Assembly: GCA_015657535.1 (NCBI GenBank)
Contig: JADHZB010000694.1
Coordinates: 36,022 to 100,021, forward strand
Reading direction: 5' to 3'
Origin: Nephromyces sp. MM_2019
Lineage: Eukaryota > Apicomplexa > Aconoidasida > Nephromycida
Length of the DNA stretch: 64,000 bases
Below, piece after piece: positions 42,601-53,527 of this stretch (the stretch's first letter is position 1; each line of letters opens with the position of its first letter). The position numbers and the translations under genes were made by a program. The notes under the pieces are model-generated. The model made no database searches. It was not told the DNA's origin and was given only the letters and a program-made list of their open reading frames with translations.

Positions 42601-45434
42601 TAAAAACCAACGCTAGGCAGAAAAAGAGCACCGCTAACACACAGGATACCCAAAGCAATCTGGCATTATACCTAATCCAATCTGCATCTTCTCAAGTAAA
42701 ATTACACAAAGGTATATATCCAACAAATATCTTTGAAAAAAACCTCCAAAATTCCTTCGACATAAATTTTCACCCAAAAACCACAAATAAAAGCGATTCA
42801 AAGCCTCAAAAAACCCTTACAAAGTCACTTCAATACCACAACACTACTCCCACCTTCATACCTCCTACTATCCCTCATAAACCGGCAAAACTCACGCATA
42901 GACTGACAAATTACAAAACAAAAATCAAAAATTTTATAATCTTATTAAAAAAAAAACCCTCTCAACCATCGCGCTAGATGCATTCCCTAATGAAACCCCC
43001 TTCATCAAAACCACCTACCTACCTACCTACCTTCGATATGGGAATTTTGCAGAAAATCCCAACGATTCACCCAATCAACACTAAGGAGTCCAGAAGACCC
43101 CCCTCGATTTTCGAAGTTATAAAATCCTTCCTCCCCAGCTCCCCCCAGCTTATACACACCAGCAGCCTGAGCAGAGCTATCAACTCCGAAATTTTCGTGA
43201 TCTCTATAGGAAGAAACTCCATGCCGGATGAAAGATTTCGCCCCTCCTGAACCACCACTTGCCACCTTATTGCTACCACCGACATCATAGCCATTAACAC
43301 CCCGCACAGAGCCAAATTCTCCAGCACTCCCACCCCGATCTTCACCAGTTAAAACTCCTCCACCTGCAACAACCAAGGTTGGAGATAAATCAAACGCTCC
43401 CCCCATCACGGGACAAATTACCGGGGAAGAGGGAGCAAAGGAGGGAGAAGTTGAAGATACATCAAAATCGCTTATAACCCCCAGACGCTTCGCTCGAATA
43501 GTCTCGAGCTTATAAACAATCTGAAAGAGCATATCAGGATGGATTGCCAGCATGTTAGGATACTGATGAATCGCTGGCTCAAAGATATTCTGGTAACAAA
43601 GAAGCTCCTTATGATTCTTACACTGTAAGATTTCCCCCCAATGAAAGCGGAAGCTGTTTGTTGCTAATATGAAAGAGGTGCCAAAATTAGCGTAAATTGA
43701 GGAGCAAAGATCGTAAGTATCTCGCAGAGCAAGTAGCAAACGCTTGATTACTGAAGAAATTATAAACTTTCCACCAGCTGGAGGATGAGGAGGAGAAGTT
43801 CTACTCCCTCCTGCCTGTGGATATGGTGGATCCTTACAGTTACTAAGATGATCTGCAGAGAAAGGAGGAGCACCCACTCCAGTAGTACCCGAAATGATAT
43901 TATCATTAAGGAGTCGGACAGTGGAAGCTGCTGCTTCGTTAACCACACATGCACTACCATTTGGGAGTTTGGAAGCGGTGTTATACTTAAAAGGAGGGGA
44001 AGCTGTGTGTGTGTCGTCGGGGGGAACCGAAGAAATTCGCACTTCCTCCGTATCAGTTTGGCTGTCTAATTGGCTGGTAAGTTCCGGAGAAACTACCGTG
44101 TGCGAGTTCGAAGCCTCATTTGTGGGGTCGATTTGAAGTTTTTGAGTAGTAACCGCTGTAGGCTCGCTGTGTGATGTGAAGGTGTATTCTACAAAAGACG
44201 GTGCACCGAATGCGTTTAGTCTTTCCTCATGCTCGGTAGTAGCAGCTTCAGAATCTTGTAGGGGGGGCGGCAGGTTGGCATCCGTGTGCGATTCCTGCAC
44301 GGGAAATTCTTTCACTAGGGAAAACTGACAATGAAAGTCTTTTTGCAAATGAGCCGCGTTGTTAGATTGATCTTGTCCGGTAGATGAGGCAAACAAAATC
44401 ATCCCACTCTCCGTGACAGCTAAATCGGAATCGGCCTTCAGCTTTACAAGTGTGTCATTTTCTGCTAGTGAAATCCCAGTAGAAGTGGCAGCATTCTCAG
44501 CATCAGACGATGCAGGAGGGAGAGAGGATTCAAACTTCAAACGGCAAAAATCATTCTCGTTCATTGACAGCACAAGAGAATCGGTGCAAGAAGTTATATC
44601 AGACTCATCGCAGGCTTCCAGCATAGGTTTTTCATCACACACAGGCACCTGGTGGCTATCTTTGGGAATGTCTCCAGGAGCAAGTGCAGGGACTGACTCT
44701 TCCCAGACACACGCAGCATCCCCCCCATCAGAGATGGAGCCTAGGTTATCACAACTCCCGCAATCGTTTTGGCTCTTCAAAAAAGGCCTATCAATATCAG
44801 TATAACTACTATGCAGAGCATCTTCTGATATCGGCTCACTGCTCCCCTCACCTTCAGATAATCCACGATTATTCAAGACTGGGACATTGCTCGGATTAGT
44901 CACGCTTGTACCATCACTAATCGGCTCCTGCGAATGTCGTCGAGTATCCCCATTCTTATGCGGCAAGTAATTCGCAAAAGAGGCAGTCTCTGAAAGAGTA
45001 GAAGCAGACGAATTTCCTCCAGAAAAAACGCCCATCTGGAGCCCATTGCTCAACACTTTTCCTGTAGGCTTCACAGACATTACTCCACCTGCCTCCACCT
45101 TCCCACTTCCAAGAGAAGACGACGACCAGAAACCATTGATAGACGAGCCTAAGCGAGGAGAGAGACTTCGATCGACTTCTCTATCGTCACTATTCACCGA
45201 GGTATCATACTTTCTAGGTACAAGGTAGGGGCTGACCGGGAAATTCATTAATTTTTGCTTGAGATGAAAATCTTCTTCGTTACTTGCTCCCATATTAAGA
45301 TGCATTGAAGGGCTTCTAATATGCATCTCTTCTTCCGATTTCATATTCAACATATTAGAAGCTAAAAAAACCTCATCACACGTTCTAGTCTTCATTCCTC
45401 CTGGAAAAATTGTGTTTCTTGAAAAGAATATCAT
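39684..45434 (-). CDS. 1240-residue low-complexity protein, candidate ApiAP2-type regulator
   Basis: Four exons whose lengths sum to exactly 1241 codons with the stop: 43031-45434, 42002-42229, 41097-41391, 39684-40479. I use the ATG at 45434; the next Met is 14 codons in. Residues 1-550 are Ser/Thr/Glu/Asn-rich and probably disordered. Residues about 560-650 form a compact helical domain (KRLLLALRDTYDLC, NIFEPAIHQYPNMLAIHP, QIVYKLETIRAKR) that recalls the ACDC domain accompanying ApiAP2 proteins. A basic stretch, WRRRKKRSRG, is in exon 2. Exon 4 has VHIEWDFMKCSFVVRL followed, after a Gly-rich insert, by KYFRPMYSDALGVIEALDVL, which has the three-strand-plus-helix pattern of an AP2 domain. The C-terminus is Gly/Asp/Glu-rich. 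The gene model is firm; both domain calls are tentative. A nuclear DNA-binding role is inferred only. Confidence 0.8.
41464..41548. repeat. Palindrome-containing repeat GTGTATATACACTCAAAC
   Basis: Two exact copies of GTGTATATACACTCAAAC at 41464 and 41494, and a shortened third (CGTATACACTCAAACCC) near 41532. Each contains the perfect palindrome GTGTATATACAC or its shortened form. They lie in the intron 41392-42001 of the candidate ApiAP2 gene. Confidence 0.8.
42317..42482. repeat. 82-bp tandem repeat, two diverged copies
   Basis: Copies start at about 42317 and 42399. Shared blocks are CTTGTGTGC, ATCGTGTG, GATGATTTAAGTGT and ATCGCATGCTTGTGTGTG. The array is rich in alternating purine-pyrimidine. 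It lies in the first intron (42230-43030) of the candidate ApiAP2 gene. Confidence 0.75.
43012..43033 (-). repeat. Tandem GTAG microsatellite at a 5' splice site
   Basis: On the minus strand the first exon of the candidate ApiAP2 gene ends ...GAAG and continues GTAGGTAGGTAGGTAGGTGG. The repeat gives several overlapping GTAGGT donors four bases apart. The first is required by the reading frame of exon 2. Confidence 0.85.
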
Positions 45435-48400
45435 ACGTATCAGCAATAAAACGTTAGAATTAGCATTCGCTAGTTTTATTTACAGCTTTTTTTGGTATAT
45501 TAAGCAGTAATAGTAGGAGAGCAATCTTCTATAGCGCCACTGTGCGTGTGCGTGTGCGTGTGCACGCGCTCTCTTATAAAGTCGTACCAAATTCTTGTCT
45601 AAAGCAGCTATGGTAGGAGAGCAGCGGTATTAACAGAAATAACGGAACCACCGCAGACTCTACCTACATGATGATAGTATTGATAAATCCGCTACTTTTT
45701 CTTCTCTTACTAGTAGTTGGCAATGCGCACTAACTTCAAACAATGTGTTTGTATACTTCAAAATACCTCTAAGATCTTTCTTTCTCATAATCAGGAGATA
45801 TTCTATATACTTGTCAATTAAAAGGTCTCTACTTTAAGTAGTAAACACAAAATTAGCCGAATCACCAACTACGAGCTCATAACTGAGCCCTCAATAAAAT
45901 CGCTTCAAACAAGCTGCAGAGGGAGGTAAGCTAAATATCAAAAAATAAAAAAACTTCAGAAGGCACTTTCCAAGCAATTTTTAATATTGAAGGAGTTATA
46001 CTCATAATAAAACCTGTCATCTTTAAAGGGAGCATCAGCTATAGCACTCACAGGCTGCTGAGCACACTGGCGAGATCAAGTCAGAGAATGTTTCTATAAG
46101 TCCCCCAGCGATATTTTCCCCATCAAAACAATCGCATCGCGCATGGAGGCCGTGGCCTCCATCATTTACTCGCTGCTCAATCCAGGGCACGTGAATTCCT
46201 TCTTATTACGCTCATTATTCGTCGCGTAAATACAACGGGGGATTCAACGTCACTACGTGAGCTTCATTGTTCTTTGAAAGAACAAGATCCTATCAAAATA
46301 CATAAAATAAGTAAGCTAATGGAATAAGAGGGGTATATAACAATACTAAAGCAGCTGGTTGATGTGCTGTTTACCAGGGTTGTACTACAGCAATAAACTT
46401 TCGCTAAAAATCAAACTCTAGCAGCTGGTAAAATTACAATCTCTGAAGAAAAGCTTTCCAATATGTGATGGGAGGCAACTTTTCACAGATGAGACACAGC
46501 CGCTACAGCCTTTGATAGAATGGCACCTTACATGAGGCCCTGAAGATTTCACACAAAAAATGAAAGCAAGAATCAATTAACACTCAAATAGCAGGGAAAT
46601 GATTAGCAAGAGGGAATAAAAATCTATAGCAGAAAACCTTTTGACCAAAATTTAATGCAAATCTTCAGTCTACGCAGAACGGTAGAAGTCGCTAAGATGA
46701 GCTTTTTAAAACATTACTTTTAAGCCTAAAGCTGCTCCTTTGTATTCAGATGTAATAGATGCTTACCACACACAAGGCCCTAAAATGGAGGTGACTCACT
46801 ATCTTCCTTCTTATGCCAGGATGTAGTTGGAACATATCCATATTCCTGCATCTTGCTTCTGCAATACATTCGAAATGAACGTGCACACTCTTTATCTCTA
46901 TATGCTTCCTTACATTTTAATCTCAAGAATACTAATGCACCTTAAGAATGCCTTGCAGAGAATAACCACAAAGAAAGACCCTTACCGTAAAAAAACAAGC
47001 CAAGCCCTTGTGCAGTTCGGTCATGTAAAAGCAGCAGAAGGGCAAAATTGGCTATTATAGACCCCTGCAGCGCACAGGAACCTAAGTAAAACTAACACAC
47101 TCTTCTTCATTAGCTGAAAAATCAGGAAAAATGGGATGAACATACAGTAGATAAGGGGGTACCTTAATTTCTACATAAAACCTCCAATGTTTCTCTAAAA
47201 TGGAAAGAATGCAAACATGGACTTATAAGATCAATAATCTAAAACACAAGGACGAATAGGAAAATTTTGCAATTCACGCACAAAGCAGAGGAACTACTAA
47301 ACTTAAAAAATAAGGTTGTGAGCACGTATGACACCGTCAGGTAAAAAAGGCTTAGTCGCTTACACGCATATGCATGCTGCCCTGGCAAAAATCAAAGCGA
47401 TCACCTAGCAATCAAGTAATCTCCTAGCTTAAAACACGGAAAACACTATAAAAATAAATACCACACATTTCCCCCACTCTTGTGTGTGTAGCTTTCTGAC
47501 ATACAAGAAAATGCGCATATTGCATATATCGACGTCTCATACTCTAGAGAAATTTTGAAAATGTAGATGACATGACAGTTTAAACCTAAATAAGAATCGT
47601 AAAGCAGCTACCTACTTCGCTGATAAACTAAGCCTTTTCCCACTAAAAGTTCAACTGAGCAACCCCTACTTGAAAAGCATAGTTACAGGCGTAGTCGCCA
47701 CAATATTCAAACTTCCAATCTCTTGAACCATGGTAAAAAACACTAAAAAAAAGCTTCAAGTCCTACCTCATTCAGCATAGCTTCTATAATCATCCGTCAA
47801 TTTCCTAATCTCCCATACAACTATGCTTTCCCTACCAAAGCAAGTCTGCAAAAGTTTATCCAATCCCCAAAGAACGACAAGGAACAAGAGCAACACAGTT
47901 GAACGACAAAAACCTCCCAAAAGCAAACAAAATCATGCTACAGTCAGCACTATATCAGGTACTTAAGCATGGTAAGCCACCATCTCAAATAAACCATCAT
48001 ATAATCAAACGTACGCATAAATTTGAGGAAAATGTGTGGCGCCAACGCTTCCCAGTAGCAATAAAGGTGAGGCACATCACATCCATGCAGTGTACGTACA
48101 CCCTTGCCATATTCTACTGCACTGCAATGCACGCTTGAGTACGAAATAAAAAGAAATAAACACACATTTGCAATTAAGCTCTGCATAAAAAGCAGCAAAT
48201 AAAACTACATTTACAACCTAACTCCGCATTCAATAACGCTGTAAATAAATGCTACAGAAGCGATACATGTTGAAATCTAGTAACGCGACATTGCAAAATG
48301 GGAAAATATCAAATTGCCAGCGGCAATGTCATCCCCGGTAAAACCTTGAATCGCTCAGCATGCAAACATGAGTCTTTTAGTAGCACTTGGAATAGCAATG

Positions 48401-49275
48401 ACTTACCAAAATATATATTCACTAGAAAGCTTTCAAGTGAATATATCACTTTTTTGGAGCAACCGCGTGGTTAACACATGGGGAAGGTGTGCCTACACCT
48501 ATGTTGCTGGTAACCATAACAACGGCCTATGCTCAATTATAAGTTAAAAATCGACGTCAAACCAGCTCGGTGCTAAAATGACGAAACACAACAAGCGGAA
48601 TTTGCAAAAAAAAACTGTGGTTGACTATACGTGTATTTGAATGTCTACATGAGGTGATTAGCAGCGTTAAAAATATATTCGTGGCCACTATATTGACTGT
48701 GCCGCCGTATTTTGTTCTGTGCACGTCTGTACAATTGCTCTCAGGTGATTCGTCTTACCCTCGCAGGGTAGCATTACAGTAGGGTCAATAATTTGCGTAT
48801 AAAACACGTACGTGTTAGCAAGGGGCCCTTTTGACTGCGAATTCATTTTGCATCATTAGGTGTATTTCATCGTAGGGAAGCGCTGACGCGAGAGTTTGGT
48901 AAGGGCTAAGAAGCCTGATTATCGAACCGCAACCCAGGGGCCCAAAAAGTAGAAGCACTCAAGTTTTGAAAGCAGATAGGGCATGGCAAGGAAGCCCGTC
49001 AGGTCAGCATCAGCACGACACTTGAAAATACACGCCGTAAACACGGCGACATCCAGGGAGAGCCTAGTCGCCAAAATTCACAAGGATGCCAACGTTGCTA
49101 TGTTGCGAACCTAGCGGGGTAGATGGGGTGAACACAGTCCGCAACTAACAGAGGCTACCGCAGTGATTAAAAGGGTGGATATGTGAATTAACACCTCAAC
49201 TACAAGTGAAGTTCACATAGATTCATTGTGTACCTCTTTCGTAGATGTGGTGATGCTAAGTGGCTTGGTACCTTG
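45435..49275. other. Upstream of candidate ApiAP2 gene; no supported gene
   Basis: The first ~150 bases hold the 5' region of the minus-strand gene starting at 45434, including a (TGTGCG)n run. A plus-strand frame at 47899-48138 and its minus-strand overlap are undecidable. The region may contain further 3' exons of the minus-strand gene that starts at 51659, but I could not phase them. Confidence 0.35.
45540..45571. repeat. (TGTGCG)n alternating purine-pyrimidine run
   Basis: About 30 bases of TGTGCGTGTGCGTGTGCG ending GCACGCGC, just over 100 bases upstream of the start codon of the minus-strand gene at 45434. Such sequence can adopt Z-DNA. It is otherwise an ordinary microsatellite. Confidence 0.8.
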
Positions 49276-49420
49276 AATGGTGTACACGTCGGGAAAAAAG
49301 TTCTTTTATGGCCTGAATCCTTCAGTTTGATGGATGGAGCTATTAAAGTTTCAAGAACTTTCCCAAAGTCAAAAAACGATTTGCATGAAATTAGCATTCG
49401 AAAGCTAAACTCGTGGTTCA
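49276..49420 (-). CDS. Possible exon of an unidentified minus-strand gene
   Basis: A minus-strand frame of about 47 codons between an acceptor-like CACGAG near 49417 and a donor AAG-gtacca near 49275 reads like coding sequence (SFFDFGKVLETLIAPSIKLK). The overlapping plus-strand frame 49228-49434 is equally open, so the strand is not certain. If minus, it could belong to the gene starting at 51659. No family recognised. Confidence 0.3.
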
Positions 49421-50971
49421 TAACCTTGGTTTAGACCTTGTTAATCAAGGGTAATATGGGGCCGCGATGTCCTTAGGTGGCTCTACGCTGAGCATGAAGA
49501 AGTTAACCAAAACAATTTAGCAGGCAATACCACTGAGGCCATTTAAAAGATGGTGATGAGTCCAAATATAAAATATGAGTGATACGCCCGGCATCTTTGG
49601 TGCAAACTGTTTGTACCTTAAGGAATACCAAGTGCAAGATTATGGATATTTGAGCAACACGAAATTTCAACGTGAGCCTGCTTTAGCTGAGCAAGAACCA
49701 GCCATATAGGCATTATATTTCTAGGCTAGATACTGTGAATTTATGTTTTAGGATTGGGTACAAGTCTCAGCATATCTTTTGCTAATAAATGCGTTACCGA
49801 ATATTCATCTTGCCTGCGTTTCATAGGCAAATGAAGTAGCTTAGAGTGAGACCTTAGCAGCGAGTAATATCATGCTTTGAATTTGTTTTTGTTTCTACAT
49901 GCTAGCAATGGTTATAAAAATCAAATGACTCATTGGGCACGCTACATGCTTAAAATATAGTCGAAGAATGAGAGCGAAAGAATCAATTTTTCAAAGCCAA
50001 GGTTTTTAAAGCCTAGCCGCTTAACAGTCGGTTGAGTTTCGAGTTAATATAGCATAACAAATCCCGCCTATGGGAACTTGCAAGGACAGCTTAATGATGA
50101 AACTTTCGTAGTGACAAACTAAAAAAGACCTTACTGATATGCCATAATCTTTTTGATGTTGACGCAAAATGCATGAACTTGGTTGGCTTCATGCAGGGAA
50201 ACAATAATTGTTGGTACAGCGAGAGTGCAAGATTTGAAATCGCAGAGCTGACATAAGATATACCTATAAGTGTCCGGTTGCAGCATAATTTTTAGCGGTT
50301 TTGACTCTATGCTACTTGGAAGTCAGCAGTAAAGAAGCCACATTTCGAGTCTACCTCGCCATGACTACACAGTTTCTTTCCTGAAATAATGCTCCGGTGA
50401 ACTTGCTATAAAGCCTCCTACGAAATGCACACTGCTCTCTCAGCCACCAGATTTTGCGCTGAAATTCTTTAGCGTTAGACTAATGGAAGCACCTATTGTT
50501 CCAATATGTTCTAATAAATGCCTGAATAAATGCATGAGCACTTTTAACACAGGAGCATAGCGCCACGGGACATTCAACCATGCAATTAGGAAATAGAGTA
50601 GAGTCTACGCGCCACAATCGCGAGCTTCAATCACAAACTTCATTTGCTAGCGAAAACGTCTCGCTCTCTATTTCTCACAAATAAGCGTTAGAGCGGCTAG
50701 CGCAATGCAAGTCTTCGAAAATGCGCGCCCACCTCACATCGAGTTCACGACAGATGGCGGAAAAGCATTACTTGCCGCGAATAGCCCACCCAGGTGCACC
50801 TTTGCACAGTTGCGGAGTTTCCTTTACTAGCCTGCCGGATTTAAGCGCGCCACGATGCGTAGCGTGACAAGTTGCCACAACAGCCTACCTCTGGTACTGT
50901 TTTTTTTAAACGATGTTTTCCTACATCGTTGCACTTGAAGCACGCGAAGTTGCTCTCATACGAATAGAAAC

Positions 50972-51659
50972 CCTTGATATACTAAACAAGTTTGGATGAC
51001 TGAAGGTTGTTTCGTTAAAGGTTGAGGTAATTCGTAAACGCTTCGTCGGTGAAGCAGCAAGAAATCTGGTAATAAAATATTTACCATTTTTCTTCTGGGT
51101 TCTTATTACCTCCGGATTTTTTGTGAAATTCTAGAAACACTTTCTCCTGCAAGGTGAGTAACTTTCTCCTGTACTTCTTGAGGCAAAATTTGCCAATATT
51201 ACCAGAAAAGGCTAGTAGTATATACGATGTGCGTCGTGAAGCGCATTCTGCGAATGGAAAAATAGCTTCAAATTGGACCAAATATCCATGGTTTCATTTC
51301 CAGAAAGCTACAGAACTCTTTCTTACTGCTATAGCAAACTTTTAAAATCTAGCTGAAAGGTAAATAAATATGCCACTCTAGAGTATTCCCCAAACCGGTT
51401 TAGCAGACATAAATAAGGGAGGAACCATTCGGTCGTGTAAGTGGTTGGGCATGATCAAAACAAAAGAAAGTGAAAGACTATGGCGCGCAGAGTGACCGCT
51501 GCAAAGAATGCCACATGCAATAGTTCTGCGTTCTTCATAAAATATCATTTCTGCTTTGCTGCCGCTTTTAAAAATGAAAACACGCTTGTAGAGGGCGATT
51601 ATAACACTAACCTCTTCTTTTGGATTTACTGAAAAAAGCTCAGACAGTATTTTGTTCAT
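50972..51659 (-). CDS. 5' exons of an unidentified gene
   Basis: Four consecutive exons keep phase: 51612-51659 (ATG, MNKILSELFSVNPKEE), 51226-51247 (22 nt), 51110-51176 and 50972-51065. The encoded N-terminus is charged and helical (HRQVQEKVTHLAGESVSRIS), then turns into a Ser/Thr-rich stretch (AASPTKRLRITSTF). A further candidate piece lies near 50890. Donors are gttagt, gtatat, gtaata and gtttct. I recognise no family; a coiled-coil or trafficking-type protein would fit but is a guess. The gene continues leftward and is head-to-head with the flippase-like gene at 53528, about 1.9 kb away. Confidence 0.55.
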
Positions 51660-53527
51660 GAATATTCTTCAATTTTATTTAAATTTTTTATAGTTATAAT
51701 AGCCCTTCAAACTTAAACGTGAACGCTACAAAAAAATTCTTTTGGCCCCCGTAAATCAGTTCGAACTTAAGAAGCGCCTTCCAACTACCGGGTATGAATT
51801 AAATGAATACATGAATTATAACTGGAAGCGTTGGCTCTACGTACATAACGCGAAGAATTAATGTGTGCGTAAACCGTAGCAGAGCTCGAGGGTAGAAATG
51901 CCGCAGTGGCTTAAAAAACCCAAATTTTTGCAAGAGGGAATGAGGATAGTTGCAGCTGCTTAATGGGTAAAACATTTATTTTAGCATTTTTTAAGATATA
52001 ATGGCTTTCAAAAAATGAGTCCATTGTATTGTGTACTCTCAAGTGCATCTAGGCTCTGTAGACTCAATTGCTTGTTTGTAGAGTTAAGGGTGAGGTAATT
52101 TAAGTGAAATGGGATATCCCTGTGTGATGTACACTAGCAGTGACTTGAAGAGCACGAGCTTTTCAAGGCTTCTTTAGGATAAGTCCTTCAAAAAGTTTTT
52201 TTTCCCTCAGAAGTCCCCTAAGGAGATATATATATTCGCTGCACTGAAGTTTCTAGTCGCTTATTTTCAATTTGCTGACAGTGCTCACCGCTAATAAAAG
52301 ATCCAAAAATCAATTTTGCATCCTTTGGGGATAGCAGAAAATGCTCCGTTGCTTGCACTTGCTGCCTCTAGTAATTCCTAAAATGAGTACCAGTCTTTGT
52401 GACTAAATTGATTTTTTTTACTGAAAATAAAGTTTTGTAAGGGAATAAACTATTAACAACAAAGGCATGCAAGAGTCTCAATAATTCGCAGTTCCTAATT
52501 AATAATACCATAAAGTACTATTTTGTGACCAAGTCTTAAAAGCTAAAAATCAGCTTAGTATGATCAACAAATAAACTCAACTTTATGCAAGGCTGTAAGA
52601 GCTGTATGCACGGTTTCCTCGAAGTAAAGTGGGAAGATAACATATATACCACTGTGGTGGGGTATTAGGCTAAAGTACAACGCCACCAAGTACAAAACAG
52701 CAACGCTTTCTGTACTTAAAAGTTACGCAGAGTCTCCAGGCTCTAATGGACAAAAAAACATCTCTTAATTTAGCCCCAGCACTATTATTACCTACAATAA
52801 AATAAATCATATCGACGGTTGTTCGTTTGCTACTTTATAGTATCGAAGAATATTCCATGATTTTATCTGGCATAGGGCCCGGTAACAGTTATATTTTCAG
52901 TTAGCATTTAAAGAGGGAATATTTTAGAGTTGCTACTGATTCTACTCTAAGCGCTATGCGCAGTATTCCTCGCAGTATCACTGGACAGCCTCATAATATT
53001 CATAGATTAAAAAATACGTAATGAAAGCCTGAATGCCAAATTCTGCAAGTTTGATTTTATTACTTTCAGATGCCAGTAATATCACTATAGCCAGAGATAT
53101 CAGTAGTACTGATTATTAAAAAAAATTATTGAATTAATGTCGCTATAACCTGAGATAAGAGTGGCGTTGGTAATTTAAACAAAATTTACAAGTATTTAAA
53201 AGAGTTCATGCTGAGGAATTTTTTAAATACACGTAATCTGTAAAGCAAACAAAATCAATCCTTGATAATTTTAGTAAACCTTTTCATACATGGTAATAAG
53301 CGACATAGGAAGCTCTCATCAGAGAAGAATTTAGGCTAAGCCTTAAAGTTTTTCGTGAATACCTGGTATTGAAATATGGACTGTACTCTCGGATGGCTCG
53401 ACTTAATTAGAAGTAGATGAAAAACAGCAGGTGAAGATTTTGTGCGATGATGCCTTAAAAAGTTCAATAAGCTTTTTCCTTTATTCTTGAATAGATTTCC
53501 CAAAAAAAATTGAAAAAACCGAGTATC
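51660..53527. other. Divergent intergenic region
   Basis: This stretch separates the minus-strand start at 51659 from the plus-strand start at 53528 and presumably carries both promoters. Composition becomes more AT-rich toward the right. I see no coding exon or structured RNA. Confidence 0.4.

Noticed and set aside
43785..44136. Plus-strand frames inside the large exon 43031-45434
   Set aside because: They are antisense shadows of a firmly phased coding exon.
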